A stretch of DNA of 64,000 bases from Pseudonocardia petroleophila (GTDB taxonomy: Bacteria; Actinomycetota; Actinomycetes; Mycobacteriales; Pseudonocardiaceae). The stretch is from the NCBI RefSeq assembly GCF_014235185.1, contig NZ_CP060131.1, forward strand, positions 5,587,501 to 5,651,500, read 5' to 3'. The notes beneath the pieces were generated by a model. That model saw only the letters and a list, made by a program, of their open reading frames with translations, searched no databases and was not told the DNA's origin. The position numbers and the translations under genes were made by a program. Positions 16,423 through 25,371 of this stretch are shown here, in pieces (the first letter of the stretch is position 1; each line of letters starts with the position of its first letter).

Positions 16423-17994
16423 ATGGTTCGCGTCATGACCGCGCAGCCCTCCTCCCCCGTCGACCGGTCGGAGCCACCCGATCGGGTCGAGGCACCGACC
16501 GCCGACGCACCGCGTCCGGCGTCGACCTCTCGCGCCCGTCTGGGCGACCCGCCGCGGGGGACGCTGGTGCTCGGCGTCGTCGCGTCGCTGCTCATGGTCG
16601 TGGGCGGGTTCGGCGCGGCGGGTGTGCTCGTCGACGACCCGCTGCTGACGAACTCGCCGGTCGGCTTCTGGCGCTACGGCCACGGCCGCGAGATCGCCAA
16701 CTCGCTGATCTACCTGGGCGTCGGGCTGCTGTCCTGGGCCTGGGTCCGGCTGGGCCGCGACGTGCTGGCCCGCCGCATCGGCGGCCGCGCCGTGCTGACG
16801 ACCGCCACGGCCTGGATGCTGCCGATGCTGGTCGCCCCGCCGCTGTTCACCCGCGACGTGTTCAGCTACCTCGCCCAGGGCGCGCTGCCGCTGAACGGCT
16901 TCGACCCCTACGCCGTCGGGCCCGAGGTGCTGCCGGGGATCTTCACCGACAACGTCCACTACTTCTGGCAGGACACCCCGGCGCCCTACGGCCCGCTGTT
17001 CATCCTCTACGCCAAGTCGATCGCGTGGCTGGCCGGCGACCAGATCATCCTCGGCGTCGTCCTCATGCGCCTCGCGCTGGTCGTCGGGCTGGTCCTGCTG
17101 GTCCGGGCGCTGCCGGAGCTCGCGCGCCGGATGGGCGGGCGGCCCTCGCTCGCGCTGTGGATCGTCGTCGCCAACCCCGTGATGGTCATCCACATGGTCG
17201 GCGGCGGCCACAACGACCTGCTCGTCATGGGCCTGCTCGCCACCGCGGCGCTCGCCGCGCTGCGCGGGCAGCACGCGTGGACCATCGTGCTCGCCACCCT
17301 CGGCATGGCGGTCAAGGCGAGCGCGGGCGTCGCGCTGCCGTTCCTGGTGCTCGTCTGGGCGGCCACGATGACCGGGAGCGTCCTCGTGCGCACGCTGCGC
17401 GCCACCGCGTACGGCATCGCGATCTTCACGGGCACGTTCGCCCTGTGCACGGTCGCCGCGGGCGTCGGGCTGGGCTGGCTGCCCGCCCTGTCGGCCCCGT
17501 CGATGATCGTCAACTGGATGTCGCTGCCCACCGGCGCGGGCCAGCTGGTGCACTCGATCGTCAGCATCTTCGGGCCCGTGCCGATGCAGCCGTTCGTCAA
17601 CGTCGGGCGGGCGGTCGGCGCCCTGATCCTGCTCGTCATCGCCGTGCGGCAGTGGTGGGCCGCGCGCGACGGCGGCCCGGACGCGATCCGCCGCGCCGGG
17701 ATCGTGCTGCTCGCCGTCGCGCTGCTGTCGCCCACCACGCTGCCCTGGTACGTCAGCTGGGGCATGGCCCTGCTCGCGATGGTCGACTGGACGCCCCGCG
17801 CGCTGCAGGTCCTCGTGTTCTTCTCGCTCTGGCTGATGATCGTCTACTACCCGGACGGCGAGGCGGCGCTCTACGACCTGGCCGTGCTCGGGATCGGCGC
17901 GGCCCTGGCCGCCCTGGCCGCGGTGTCGCTGCTGCGCCCCGACCCGCTGGGGCTGAGCAGGCACCCGACGACCGCCGAGCCGCTTGTCCGGTAG
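16423..17994 (+). CDS. mptA: Polyprenol-phosphomannose-dependent alpha-1,6-mannosyltransferase
   Basis: GT-C fold membrane mannosyltransferase building the alpha-1,6 mannan core of lipomannan-like lipoglycans from decaprenyl-P-mannose. 523 residues with about 12-13 membrane helices and a Pro-rich cytoplasmic N-terminus. The conserved acidic loop motif RDVFSYLAQG follows the second or third helix. Both MptA and MptB have this look; synteny with Rv2174 (after metF-idsA2, before Rv2175c-pknL) favours MptA. ATG 16423 used; ATG 16435 is an alternative. It lies between crtI and crtB. Confidence 0.8.
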   Translation: MVRVMTAQPSSPVDRSEPPDRVEAPTADAPRPASTSRARLGDPPRGTLVLGVVASLLMVVGGFGAAGVLVDDPLLTNSPVGFWRYGHGREIANSLIYLGVGLLSWAWVRLGRDVLARRIGGRAVLTTATAWMLPMLVAPPLFTRDVFSYLAQGALPLNGFDPYAVGPEVLPGIFTDNVHYFWQDTPAPYGPLFILYAKSIAWLAGDQIILGVVLMRLALVVGLVLLVRALPELARRMGGRPSLALWIVVANPVMVIHMVGGGHNDLLVMGLLATAALAALRGQHAWTIVLATLGMAVKASAGVALPFLVLVWAATMTGSVLVRTLRATAYGIAIFTGTFALCTVAAGVGLGWLPALSAPSMIVNWMSLPTGAGQLVHSIVSIFGPVPMQPFVNVGRAVGALILLVIAVRQWWAARDGGPDAIRRAGIVLLAVALLSPTTLPWYVSWGMALLAMVDWTPRALQVLVFFSLWLMIVYYPDGEAALYDLAVLGIGAALAALAAVSLLRPDPLGLSRHPTTAEPLVR

Positions 17995-18934
17995 CGGCGA
18001 GCTCGACGCCGCCGGGATCACCGACCCCGCGCTGCGGGCCGCGTACGCCACCTGCCGGCGGCTCAACGCCGTCCACGGCCGCACCTACTTCCTCGCCACC
18101 CGCCTGCTGCCGCCCGACCGCAGGCCGGCCGTGCACGCCCTGTACGGCTTCGCGCGCTACGCCGACGAGATCGTCGACGACCTCGACGACGACCGGCCCG
18201 TCGCGGAGAAGGCCGCCGAGCTCGACGCGCTGACCGCCGGCCTGCGGGCGGCCCTCGACGGCGCCCCGACCGGCGTGCCGGTCCTCACCGCGCTCGCCGA
18301 CACCGCCCGCCGCCACGGCATCGACCACGCGCACTTCACCGACTTCATGACGTCGATGCGGATGGACACCGAGGTCACCTCCTACGCCACCGACGCCGAC
18401 CTCGCCGTCTACGTGCACGGGTCGGCCGCGGTCATCGGGCTCCAGATGCTGCCGGTCCTCGGCACGACGGTGCCGATCGAGGAGGCGACGCCGCCCGCCA
18501 CCGCGCTCGGCGTGGCGTTCCAGCTCACCAACTTCCTGCGCGACGTCGGCGAGGACCTCGACCGCGGGCGCGTCTACCTCCCCGCCGACGAGCTGGCCGC
18601 GTTCGGCGTCGACCGGGACCTGCTCACCTGGTGCCGGACCCACCGCCGTACCGACCCGCGCGTGCGGCGCGCGCTCGCGCACCTCGTCGCCCGGACCCGC
18701 GCCACCTACCGGCGCGCCCGGCCCGGCATCGGGATGCTGGAGCCGGTCTCCCGGGCCTGCGTCGGCTGCGCCTACACCCTCTACCAGGGCATCCTCGACG
18801 AGATCGAGGCGGCCGACTACGCCGTGCTGCACCGGCGGGTGGCCGTGCCGACCCGGCGCAGGCTCGCCGTCGCACTGCCCGGGCTGGGCCGCGCGGTGCT
18901 GGCTAGAAGGCCATCGCCTGCGCGCGGCGCTTGA
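17984..18934 (+). CDS. crtB: Phytoene synthase
   Basis: Condenses two GGPP into phytoene, the first committed carotenoid step. 316 residues with the two Asp-rich metal sites: DEIVDD (61-66) and DVGED (187-191 in NFLRDVGEDLDRGRVYLP). The only reasonable start is TTG 17984, inside the end of the mannosyltransferase gene, implying coupling. The 3' end overlaps the convergent Rv2175c-like gene by 32 nt. With the upstream prenyl synthase and crtI it makes a minimal lycopene set; no cyclase gene is nearby. Confidence 0.93.
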   Translation: MSGSGELDAAGITDPALRAAYATCRRLNAVHGRTYFLATRLLPPDRRPAVHALYGFARYADEIVDDLDDDRPVAEKAAELDALTAGLRAALDGAPTGVPVLTALADTARRHGIDHAHFTDFMTSMRMDTEVTSYATDADLAVYVHGSAAVIGLQMLPVLGTTVPIEEATPPATALGVAFQLTNFLRDVGEDLDRGRVYLPADELAAFGVDRDLLTWCRTHRRTDPRVRRALAHLVARTRATYRRARPGIGMLEPVSRACVGCAYTLYQGILDEIEAADYAVLHRRVAVPTRRRLAVALPGLGRAVLARRPSPARGA

Positions 18935-19268
18935 TCTCGCGGTGGCGCCCGGCCGCCAGGTTGTCCATCGGGGTGCCGGGCAGCGAGTCGTCCTCGCTGA
19001 ACAGCCAGCGCAGGATGTCGTCGTCGGAGTACCCGCCGTCGCGCAGCACCGTGATCGTGCCGGGCAGGCCCTTCACGACCTCGGCCCGTTCCTCCTCGGT
19101 GACGAGGAACGCCGCGGGCACCACCACCTCGCCGCCGCGGCGCAGCGACAGGATCTGCCCGTCGCGCACCAGTTGGTGCACCCGGGACACGGGCTGGTTC
19201 AGCAGGGTTGCGACCTCGGCGACGGGCAACGTGACCACGTCGTCGGCCAGAACGGACACCTCACTCAC
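18903..19268 (-). CDS. Rv2175c-like DNA-binding protein
   Basis: 121-residue protein. The N-terminal part LPVAEVATLLNQPVSRVHQLVRDG is a winged or MerR-like helix-turn-helix, and the C-terminal half is the Rv2175c-type helical domain (PGTITVLRDGGYSDDDILRWLF). In M. tuberculosis, Rv2175c binds DNA and is phosphorylated by the neighbouring kinase PknL, which abolishes binding. The same divergent arrangement with pknL is present here. GTG 19268 start, 78 nt from the pknL start. The 3' end overlaps crtB. Confidence 0.9.
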   Translation of the reverse strand: MSEVSVLADDVVTLPVAEVATLLNQPVSRVHQLVRDGQILSLRRGGEVVVPAAFLVTEEERAEVVKGLPGTITVLRDGGYSDDDILRWLFSEDDSLPGTPMDNLAAGRHREIKRRAQAMAF

Positions 19269-19346
19269 GGTGGGCAGGATGCCACACGTGGCGGGTTCCC
19301 CGCGCCTGGTCCGGGCGCCGGGAGCCCGGCCGGTACCGTCGGGGGC

Positions 19347-21068
19347 GTGAACGCCCCGCCCGCCGCGCTGCTCGACGCGCGCTACCGGCTCGGTCCGGTG
19401 ATCGCCCGCGGGGGCATGTCCACCGTCTACCGGGGCACCGACACGCGCCTCGACCGGCCCGTCGCCATCAAGGTGATGGAGCCGCGGCTGGCCGCCGACC
19501 CCGCGTTCCGCACCCGCTTCGAGCGCGAGGCCCGGTCCGCGGCCCGGATCGACCATCCCGCCGTCGTCGACGTCTTCGACCAGGGCGACGACCGCAGCGG
19601 GCCCGAGCCGGTCCTGTTCCTGGTGATGGAGCTCGTCGAGGGCGCCACCCTGCGCGACGTGCTGCGGCTGCGCGGCCAGCTGGGCGTCCCGGCCGCCGTC
19701 GCCGTGCTGGACCGGGTGCTGTCCGGCCTGGCCGAGGCGCACCGGCTCGGTCTGGTGCACCGCGACGTCAAGCCGGAGAACGTGCTCATCAGCTACGCGG
19801 GCGAGGTCAAGGTCGCCGACTTCGGGCTCGTCGTCGCGGCCGCCCAGGCGGGCGCCAGCCACGTCGGCACGATCATGGGCACGGTCGCGTACCTCTCCCC
19901 CGAGCAGGTCGCCACCGGCGCCGCCGACGCCCGCAGCGACGTCTACGCCGCCGGCATCCTGCTCTACGAGCTCCTCACCGGCGCCCCGCCGTTCACCGGC
20001 GACACCGCGATCTCGGTGGCGTTCCGGCACGTCAACGACCGGGTGCCGGCGCCGTCGCTGATCGCGGGCGACGTCCCGCCCGAGCTCGACGCGCTCGTGC
20101 TCCGCGCCACCGACCGCGACCCGGCCGCCCGCCCCGCCGACGCCGGCGCCCTGCTCGCCGACCTGCGGCGGGTCGCGCACCGCCTCGAGGTGCCGCGGGT
20201 GCCGGTGCCGGTACCCGCGCCGCCGCCGGTCACCGTCGAGGACACCCAGCCCGTGGTGGGCCCCGTCCCGCGCGGCACGCAGGCGCTGCCCGCCGGGCCG
20301 CGCACGTCGACCGACCTGCCCGCCCCGCCCGACCACGTCCACGCCCGGCGCCGCAGCCGGAGGTTCTTCGGGATCGGCGTCGCGGTCGTGCTGGTGGTCG
20401 CCCTCGCCGTCGGCGCGGTGGCCTGGTGGGTGGGCACCGGGAGGTGGACCGAGGTGCCGTCGCTGGTCGGGGTGCAGCGGTCCGCCGCCACCCAGCTGCT
20501 GGAGGACTACGACCTCGTCACCGGGCCCGCCACGGAGACCTTCGACGACGCCGCACCGGCCGGGGCCGTGCTGGCCACCGACCCGCCCGTGGGATCGCGG
20601 CTGCTGCGCGGCGAGGTCGTGCGGCTCACCGTGTCCACCGGACGCCCGGTGGTGCCCCTCGTCGACGCCGGCACGCCCGTCGCCGAGGCCGAGCGGCTCG
20701 TCCGCGACGCCGGGCTGACGCCCACCCGCACCAGCGGCGACGCCGAGTACGACGACACGGTGCCGGAGGGCGCCGTCATCCGCACCGTGCCCGCGGCCGG
20801 GCAGCCGGTGGCGATCGGCGGGCCGGTCACGCTCGTCGTGAGCCGGGGCGTCGAGCCGCCGCCGCAGCCGCAGCGGGTGTCGGTGCCGCTGGTCGTCGGG
20901 CAGACCGCGAACGAGGCCCAGGCCCTGCTCGCCGAGCTGGGCCTGAGCACCGTCGTGCAGTCGACGCTGCCGTTCCAGCTCAACGAGAACCCGACGGTGA
21001 TCGGGCAGACCCCGTCGGCGGGCGCGGTGGTCGAGGCGGGCACCCAGGTCGTGCTGGACACCCTCTGA
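19347..21068 (+). CDS. pknL: Serine/threonine protein kinase PknL with PASTA repeats
   Basis: Hanks-type receptor kinase. 573 residues: kinase domain 1-270 with Gly-rich loop IARGGMST, catalytic Lys in AIKVM, HRDVKPEN at 138-145 and DFG; juxtamembrane linker; membrane helix about 339-362. Three extracellular PASTA repeats follow (about 368-435, 437-503 and 510-573), as expected for sensing peptidoglycan fragments. M. tuberculosis PknL lacks PASTA domains, while the corynebacterial orthologue has them. GTG 19347 start. The likely substrate is the divergent Rv2175c-like protein. Confidence 0.94.
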   Translation: MNAPPAALLDARYRLGPVIARGGMSTVYRGTDTRLDRPVAIKVMEPRLAADPAFRTRFEREARSAARIDHPAVVDVFDQGDDRSGPEPVLFLVMELVEGATLRDVLRLRGQLGVPAAVAVLDRVLSGLAEAHRLGLVHRDVKPENVLISYAGEVKVADFGLVVAAAQAGASHVGTIMGTVAYLSPEQVATGAADARSDVYAAGILLYELLTGAPPFTGDTAISVAFRHVNDRVPAPSLIAGDVPPELDALVLRATDRDPAARPADAGALLADLRRVAHRLEVPRVPVPVPAPPPVTVEDTQPVVGPVPRGTQALPAGPRTSTDLPAPPDHVHARRRSRRFFGIGVAVVLVVALAVGAVAWWVGTGRWTEVPSLVGVQRSAATQLLEDYDLVTGPATETFDDAAPAGAVLATDPPVGSRLLRGEVVRLTVSTGRPVVPLVDAGTPVAEAERLVRDAGLTPTRTSGDAEYDDTVPEGAVIRTVPAAGQPVAIGGPVTLVVSRGVEPPPQPQRVSVPLVVGQTANEAQALLAELGLSTVVQSTLPFQLNENPTVIGQTPSAGAVVEAGTQVVLDTL

Positions 21069-21081
21069 CCCGCCCGCGGGG

Positions 21082-22470
21082 CTACCCGCGCAGCATCTCC
21101 GCCACGAGGAACGCCAGCTCCAGGGACTGCTGGGTGTTCAGGCGGGGGTCGCACGCGGTCTCGTAGCGGCCGCCCAGGTCGGCGTCGGAGATCTCCTGCG
21201 CGCCGCCCAGGCACTCCGTGACGTCCTCGCCGGTGACCTCGACGTGGATGCCGCCGGGGTGCGTGCCCAGGCCGCGGTGCACCTCGAAGAAGCCCTGCAC
21301 CTCGTCGACGATGCGGTCGAAGTGGCGGGTCTTGTAGCCGGAGGTGGACTCGACGGTGTTGCCGTGCATCGGGTCGCACTGCCAGATGACCTTGTGCCCG
21401 GAGGCCTCGACCTTCTCCACGATCGACGGCAGCACGTCGCGGACCTTGCCGTTGCCCATCCGGCTGATCAGCGTGAGGCGGCCGGGCACGTTCTTCGGGT
21501 CGAGCCGCTCGACGTACTCGACGGCCAGCTCGGGCGTGGTCGTCGGGCCGATCTTCAGGCCGATCGGGTTGGACAGCAGCTCCGCGAGCGCGATGTGGGC
21601 GCCGTCGAGCTGGCGGGTGCGCTCGCCGATCCACAGGAAGTGCGCGGACAGGTCGTAGAGCCGCGCCTCCTCCCGCGTGCGGTCCATCCGCAGCATCGCG
21701 CGCTCGTAGTCCATGAGCAGCGCCTCGTGCGAGGCGTAGAACTCGACGCTGTGCAGGTTGTGGTCCTCCACGCCGCAGGCGTCCATGAACCGGACGGCGC
21801 GCTCGATCTCGGCGGCGACCGCCTCGTACCGCTCCCCCGCCGCCGACGTGCGCACGAAGTCCTTGTTCCAGTCGTGCACGGTGGACAGGTCGGCCATGCC
21901 GGTGGCGGTGAGGGCGCGCACCAGGTTCATCGCGGCGCTCGCGTTGGCGTAGGCCCGGACCATGCGCGACGGGTCGGGCCGCCGGGCGTCGGCGTCGGCG
22001 ACGATCGAGTGCACGATGTCGCCGCGGTAGGACGGCAGCCCCAGCGCGTCGACGGGCGAGCTGCGCGGCTTGGCGTACTGGCCGGCGATCCGGCCGACCT
22101 TCACCACCGGCGTCGACGCGCCGTAGGTGAGCACGATCGCCATCTGCAGCAGCGTGCGGATGGTGGCGCGGATGTGCGGCTCGGTGTTGTCGACGAACGT
22201 CTCGGCGCAGTCGCCGCCCTGCAGCAGGAACGCCTTGCCGTTCGCGACGTCGGCCAGCCGCGACTGCAGGCGGTCGACCTCCGGCGGCAGCGTCACCGGC
22301 GGGACGCTCTCCAGCACCGTGCGGACGTGCGCGACCTCGGCCGCGTCCGGCCAGTCGGGCTGCTGCGCGGCCGGGCGGGAGAGCGCGTCGTCGAGACGGC
22401 TCCGCAGGTCGGCGGGAAGCGGCGGGAGCTCGGGCAGCACTTCGACCGGGGCGTCGACGGTCCAGTTCAC
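21082..22470 (-). CDS. aroG: 3-deoxy-7-phosphoheptulonate synthase, class II
   Basis: First shikimate pathway enzyme, joining phosphoenolpyruvate and erythrose-4-phosphate. 462 residues, the class II (plant/mycobacterial) size. Signature stretches are FLLQGGDCAETFVDN (metal-binding Cys), RIAGQYAKPRSSP and VIWQCDPMHGNTVES. Convergent with pknL (13 nt apart). The next upstream gene is the exoribonuclease, starting 14 nt before, the same pair as Rv2178c-Rv2179c. Confidence 0.97.
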   Translation of the reverse strand: MNWTVDAPVEVLPELPPLPADLRSRLDDALSRPAAQQPDWPDAAEVAHVRTVLESVPPVTLPPEVDRLQSRLADVANGKAFLLQGGDCAETFVDNTEPHIRATIRTLLQMAIVLTYGASTPVVKVGRIAGQYAKPRSSPVDALGLPSYRGDIVHSIVADADARRPDPSRMVRAYANASAAMNLVRALTATGMADLSTVHDWNKDFVRTSAAGERYEAVAAEIERAVRFMDACGVEDHNLHSVEFYASHEALLMDYERAMLRMDRTREEARLYDLSAHFLWIGERTRQLDGAHIALAELLSNPIGLKIGPTTTPELAVEYVERLDPKNVPGRLTLISRMGNGKVRDVLPSIVEKVEASGHKVIWQCDPMHGNTVESTSGYKTRHFDRIVDEVQGFFEVHRGLGTHPGGIHVEVTGEDVTECLGGAQEISDADLGGRYETACDPRLNTQQSLELAFLVAEMLRG

Positions 22471-22483
22471 GACGACACCCTAC

Positions 22484-22972
22484 TCAGCGGGCCGCGACCG
22501 CCGACTCGATGGCCTCCCAGCGGCGCAGGTTGAGCCGGGCGTCGGCGAGCGCGTCGTGGGCGTCGGCGGTGGGCGAGGGCAGCGGGGGGCGGCCGGAGTC
22601 CTCCCAGCGCTGGCGCAGCTCGCGCGTGAACCGGGGCAGCGCCCGCGGCAGGGCGGGCATGGCCCCCCAGAGCTGGCACAGCGCGACGTGGTCGTAGGCG
22701 GCGATCCAGGCCCACAGCTCGATGTCTCCGCCGGGCTCGGTGATGAACTCGAGCAGGTCCGAGCGCAGCCGGGACCGGGAGCGCCACGACGGGTCGGCGG
22801 GCGAGGGCAGCTTGGGCAGCACGTTGGCCCGGACCCAGGCGCCCGCGCGCGAGGGGTCGAACTCCGTGGAGACCGCGTAGAACTCCCGTCCGTCCTCCCC
22901 GACGACCCCGATGGAGACCAGGTCGATCGTGGTGCCGTCCTCGATGAACTCGCAGTCGTAGAAGAAGCGCAC
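22484..22972 (-). CDS. 3'-5' exoribonuclease, Rv2179c type
   Basis: 162-residue DEDD-superfamily nuclease. Asp6 and Glu8 in FYDCEFIEDG, and the C-terminal acidic motif HDALADARLNLRRW, supply the metal-binding carboxylates; WAWIAAYDHVALCQLWG is the middle motif. M. tuberculosis Rv2179c degrades double-stranded RNA with 3' overhangs and founded this family. It is probably cotranscribed with aroG downstream. Confidence 0.9.
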   Translation of the reverse strand: MRFFYDCEFIEDGTTIDLVSIGVVGEDGREFYAVSTEFDPSRAGAWVRANVLPKLPSPADPSWRSRSRLRSDLLEFITEPGGDIELWAWIAAYDHVALCQLWGAMPALPRALPRFTRELRQRWEDSGRPPLPSPTADAHDALADARLNLRRWEAIESAVAAR

Positions 22973-23132
22973 GTCACGAGGTTAGCCGCCGGCGGTGCGG
23001 TCCGGCGCACCGCCGGACCGCACGTCGATCCCGGCCCCGCCCCCGCTAACGAAACGGGGCCCGCGGCGATGTCAGCACAGGAGCACCAGGCCCGCACGGC
23101 GGACCGGTACCCGCACGGACCTCGGGGGGCCC

Positions 23133-25370
23133 ATGTCCGGACCATCGCCACCCCGTGCGCAGGCACGGGTCGCCGCACTCGTCGGTTCTCCGCCCGTCGC
23201 GGGGGCCGTGGTCTTCGTGCTGGCCCTGGCCGCCGCGCTGCTGCGCCCCGAGGGGTCCGGGGTGGCGGCGTGGTGGCCCGCCGCGGGAGTCGGCGTCGCC
23301 GCCGCGGCCTGCGCGACCGGCCGCAGGCGCCACGGCGTCCTGGCCGCGGTCGCGGTCGCGACACTCGCGGCCAACCTCGCCGCCGGACGGTCGCCCGTGC
23401 TCAGCCTGTGCTTCACCGCGGCCGGCGTCGCCGAGGCCGCCCTCGCCGCGCGGATCCTCACCCGCGACGGGCCCCCCGAGCTGGGCACGCTGCCCCAGCT
23501 GGGCCGGCTGTTCGGGGCGGCGGCCGCGGGCGCGGCGCTGGCCGCGACCGTCGCGGCGCTCGCCGTGGCCGGCCTGACCGCGGCCGACCCGTGGGCGGCG
23601 TGGTCGGCCGTGGCCGCCGCGCACGGGGCGGCGATCGTCGTGCTGGTCCCGGCGGTGATGCGGGTGCCGCCGCGACCGTCCGCCGCGCGCCGGGCCGAGA
23701 CGGTCGGGCTGTGGGCGCTGGTCCTCGCCGTGTCCGTCGTCGTCTTCGCCCCGGGCCAGACGCTCCCGCTCGCCTACCTCGCCGTCGCGGCGCTCGTCGG
23801 CACGGGGCTGCGCCTGGGGGTCCGGGCGGCGTCGGCCCAGCTCGTCGCCGTCGCGGTGCTCGCCGCCGTGCTCGGCGGCCGGGGCGGCGGGCCGTTCGCC
23901 GCGGCCGGCCGGGAGCTCACCCCCGCCGTCGCCGGGACGCTGCTGCAGCTGTTCATCGGCTCGTGCGCACTCGTCGTGCTGGCGCTGGCGATCTCCGTGG
24001 CCCAGCGCGAGGCCGCGCTGGGCCGCCTCGCCGGGCAGCGCCGCTTCGACCGGGCCGTGCTCGAGGTCGTCAACGCGGGCGTGCTGGCCTGCGACGCGCA
24101 GGGGCGGATCGTCGTGCGCAACCGCGCGCACCGGCTCGCCACCGGCGTCGCGGACACCGGGGACGTCGAGCCGGGCCGGCTCGCCCGCGACCTGCGGGTC
24201 ACCGCGGACGGGGTCCCGGTACCGGCCGACGGCACGCCGCTGCGGCGCGCGCTGCGCGGGGAGGAGCTCACCGACCTGTCGCTGCGGTTCGAGCCCGACG
24301 GGGGGCCGCCCACCGACGTCGTCGCGATGGCCCGCCCGATCCACGACGCCGACGGCGACCTGCTCGGTGCCGTCGCCGCGTTCACCGACGTCACCGCGGA
24401 GCGCGCGGTGCAGGAGCGGCTGCGGGAGAGCCTGGCGTTCCGGGAGGCCGTGCTCGCCGTCAGCCCCGACACGCTGTTCCTCGTCGACCCGGTCGCCCGC
24501 GAGACCGTGTGGCTCTCCCGCCCGGTCGACGGGCGGCCGGGACAGTCCCCGCCCGAGCTCGTCGCGATGGGGCCCGAGCACTGCCGGGACCGGGTGCATC
24601 CCGACGACGTCACGACCCTGCTCGACGCCGACGCGTCGGCGTCCGGGCTGCCCGACGGCGGGGTCCGCAAGGTGCGCCTGCGCATCCGCGACGCCGACGG
24701 CCGCTACCGGTGGGTGTCGCGGCGGGTCACCCCCTTCGCCCGCGACGCCGGCGGCACCGTGACCCGGCTGCTCGGCGTGGTCCGCGACATCACCGAGAAC
24801 GTCGAGCTGGAGGAGCGCCTCGCCGCACAGGCCCTGCACGACCCGCTGACCGGGCTGCCGAACCGGCGGCTGCTCACCGACCGGCTGGCCACGGCGCTGC
24901 ACCGGACCTCGCGCTCGGGCGACCCCGTGCCGGTCCTCTACTGCGACCTCGACGGATTCAAGATCGTCAACGACACCGCGGGCCACGCCGTCGGGGACGC
25001 GGTGCTCTGCGCCACCGCCGCCCGCCTGACGGAGGTGCTCCGGCCCCAGGACACCGTCGCCCGCGTCGGCGGGGACGAGTTCGTCGCCGTGCTCGACCCG
25101 GCCCTGCGCGCGGTCGACGACGGCGACGGGGACGGCGACGTGCGCAGCCAGGCCCGGGCGATCGCGCGGCGGATCATCGCCGCGCTGGCCGAGCCGGTCG
25201 TCGTCGACGGGGTGGAGCACCGGGTGTCGGTCAGCGTCGGCATGACCTTCGCCCGCTCCGGGGAGTCCCCCGAGCAGGCCCTCGACGACGCCGACCGCGC
25301 GATGTACCACGCCAAGCTGCGCGGCAAGGGCCGCCACGAGGTGTTCGACGGGGCGGCCGGTCGGGCGTGA
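23133..25370 (+). CDS. MASE1-PAS-PAS-GGDEF diguanylate cyclase
   Basis: 745-residue membrane sensor predicted to make cyclic di-GMP. The N-terminal part (about 10-290) holds eight or so hydrophobic helices of the MASE1 type, including the AAWWPAAGVGVAAAA start. Two PAS domains follow (about 300-420 and 430-555), and the GGDEF domain (about 570-735) has an intact GGDEF at 646-650 plus DPLTGLPNRR. No EAL domain is present. Start ATG 23133 follows a GGGGGGCCC stretch; a longer frame exists. It ends 1 nt from the convergent acyltransferase gene. Confidence 0.92.
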   Translation: MSGPSPPRAQARVAALVGSPPVAGAVVFVLALAAALLRPEGSGVAAWWPAAGVGVAAAACATGRRRHGVLAAVAVATLAANLAAGRSPVLSLCFTAAGVAEAALAARILTRDGPPELGTLPQLGRLFGAAAAGAALAATVAALAVAGLTAADPWAAWSAVAAAHGAAIVVLVPAVMRVPPRPSAARRAETVGLWALVLAVSVVVFAPGQTLPLAYLAVAALVGTGLRLGVRAASAQLVAVAVLAAVLGGRGGGPFAAAGRELTPAVAGTLLQLFIGSCALVVLALAISVAQREAALGRLAGQRRFDRAVLEVVNAGVLACDAQGRIVVRNRAHRLATGVADTGDVEPGRLARDLRVTADGVPVPADGTPLRRALRGEELTDLSLRFEPDGGPPTDVVAMARPIHDADGDLLGAVAAFTDVTAERAVQERLRESLAFREAVLAVSPDTLFLVDPVARETVWLSRPVDGRPGQSPPELVAMGPEHCRDRVHPDDVTTLLDADASASGLPDGGVRKVRLRIRDADGRYRWVSRRVTPFARDAGGTVTRLLGVVRDITENVELEERLAAQALHDPLTGLPNRRLLTDRLATALHRTSRSGDPVPVLYCDLDGFKIVNDTAGHAVGDAVLCATAARLTEVLRPQDTVARVGGDEFVAVLDPALRAVDDGDGDGDVRSQARAIARRIIAALAEPVVVDGVEHRVSVSVGMTFARSGESPEQALDDADRAMYHAKLRGKGRHEVFDGAAGRA

Positions 25371-25371
25371 G

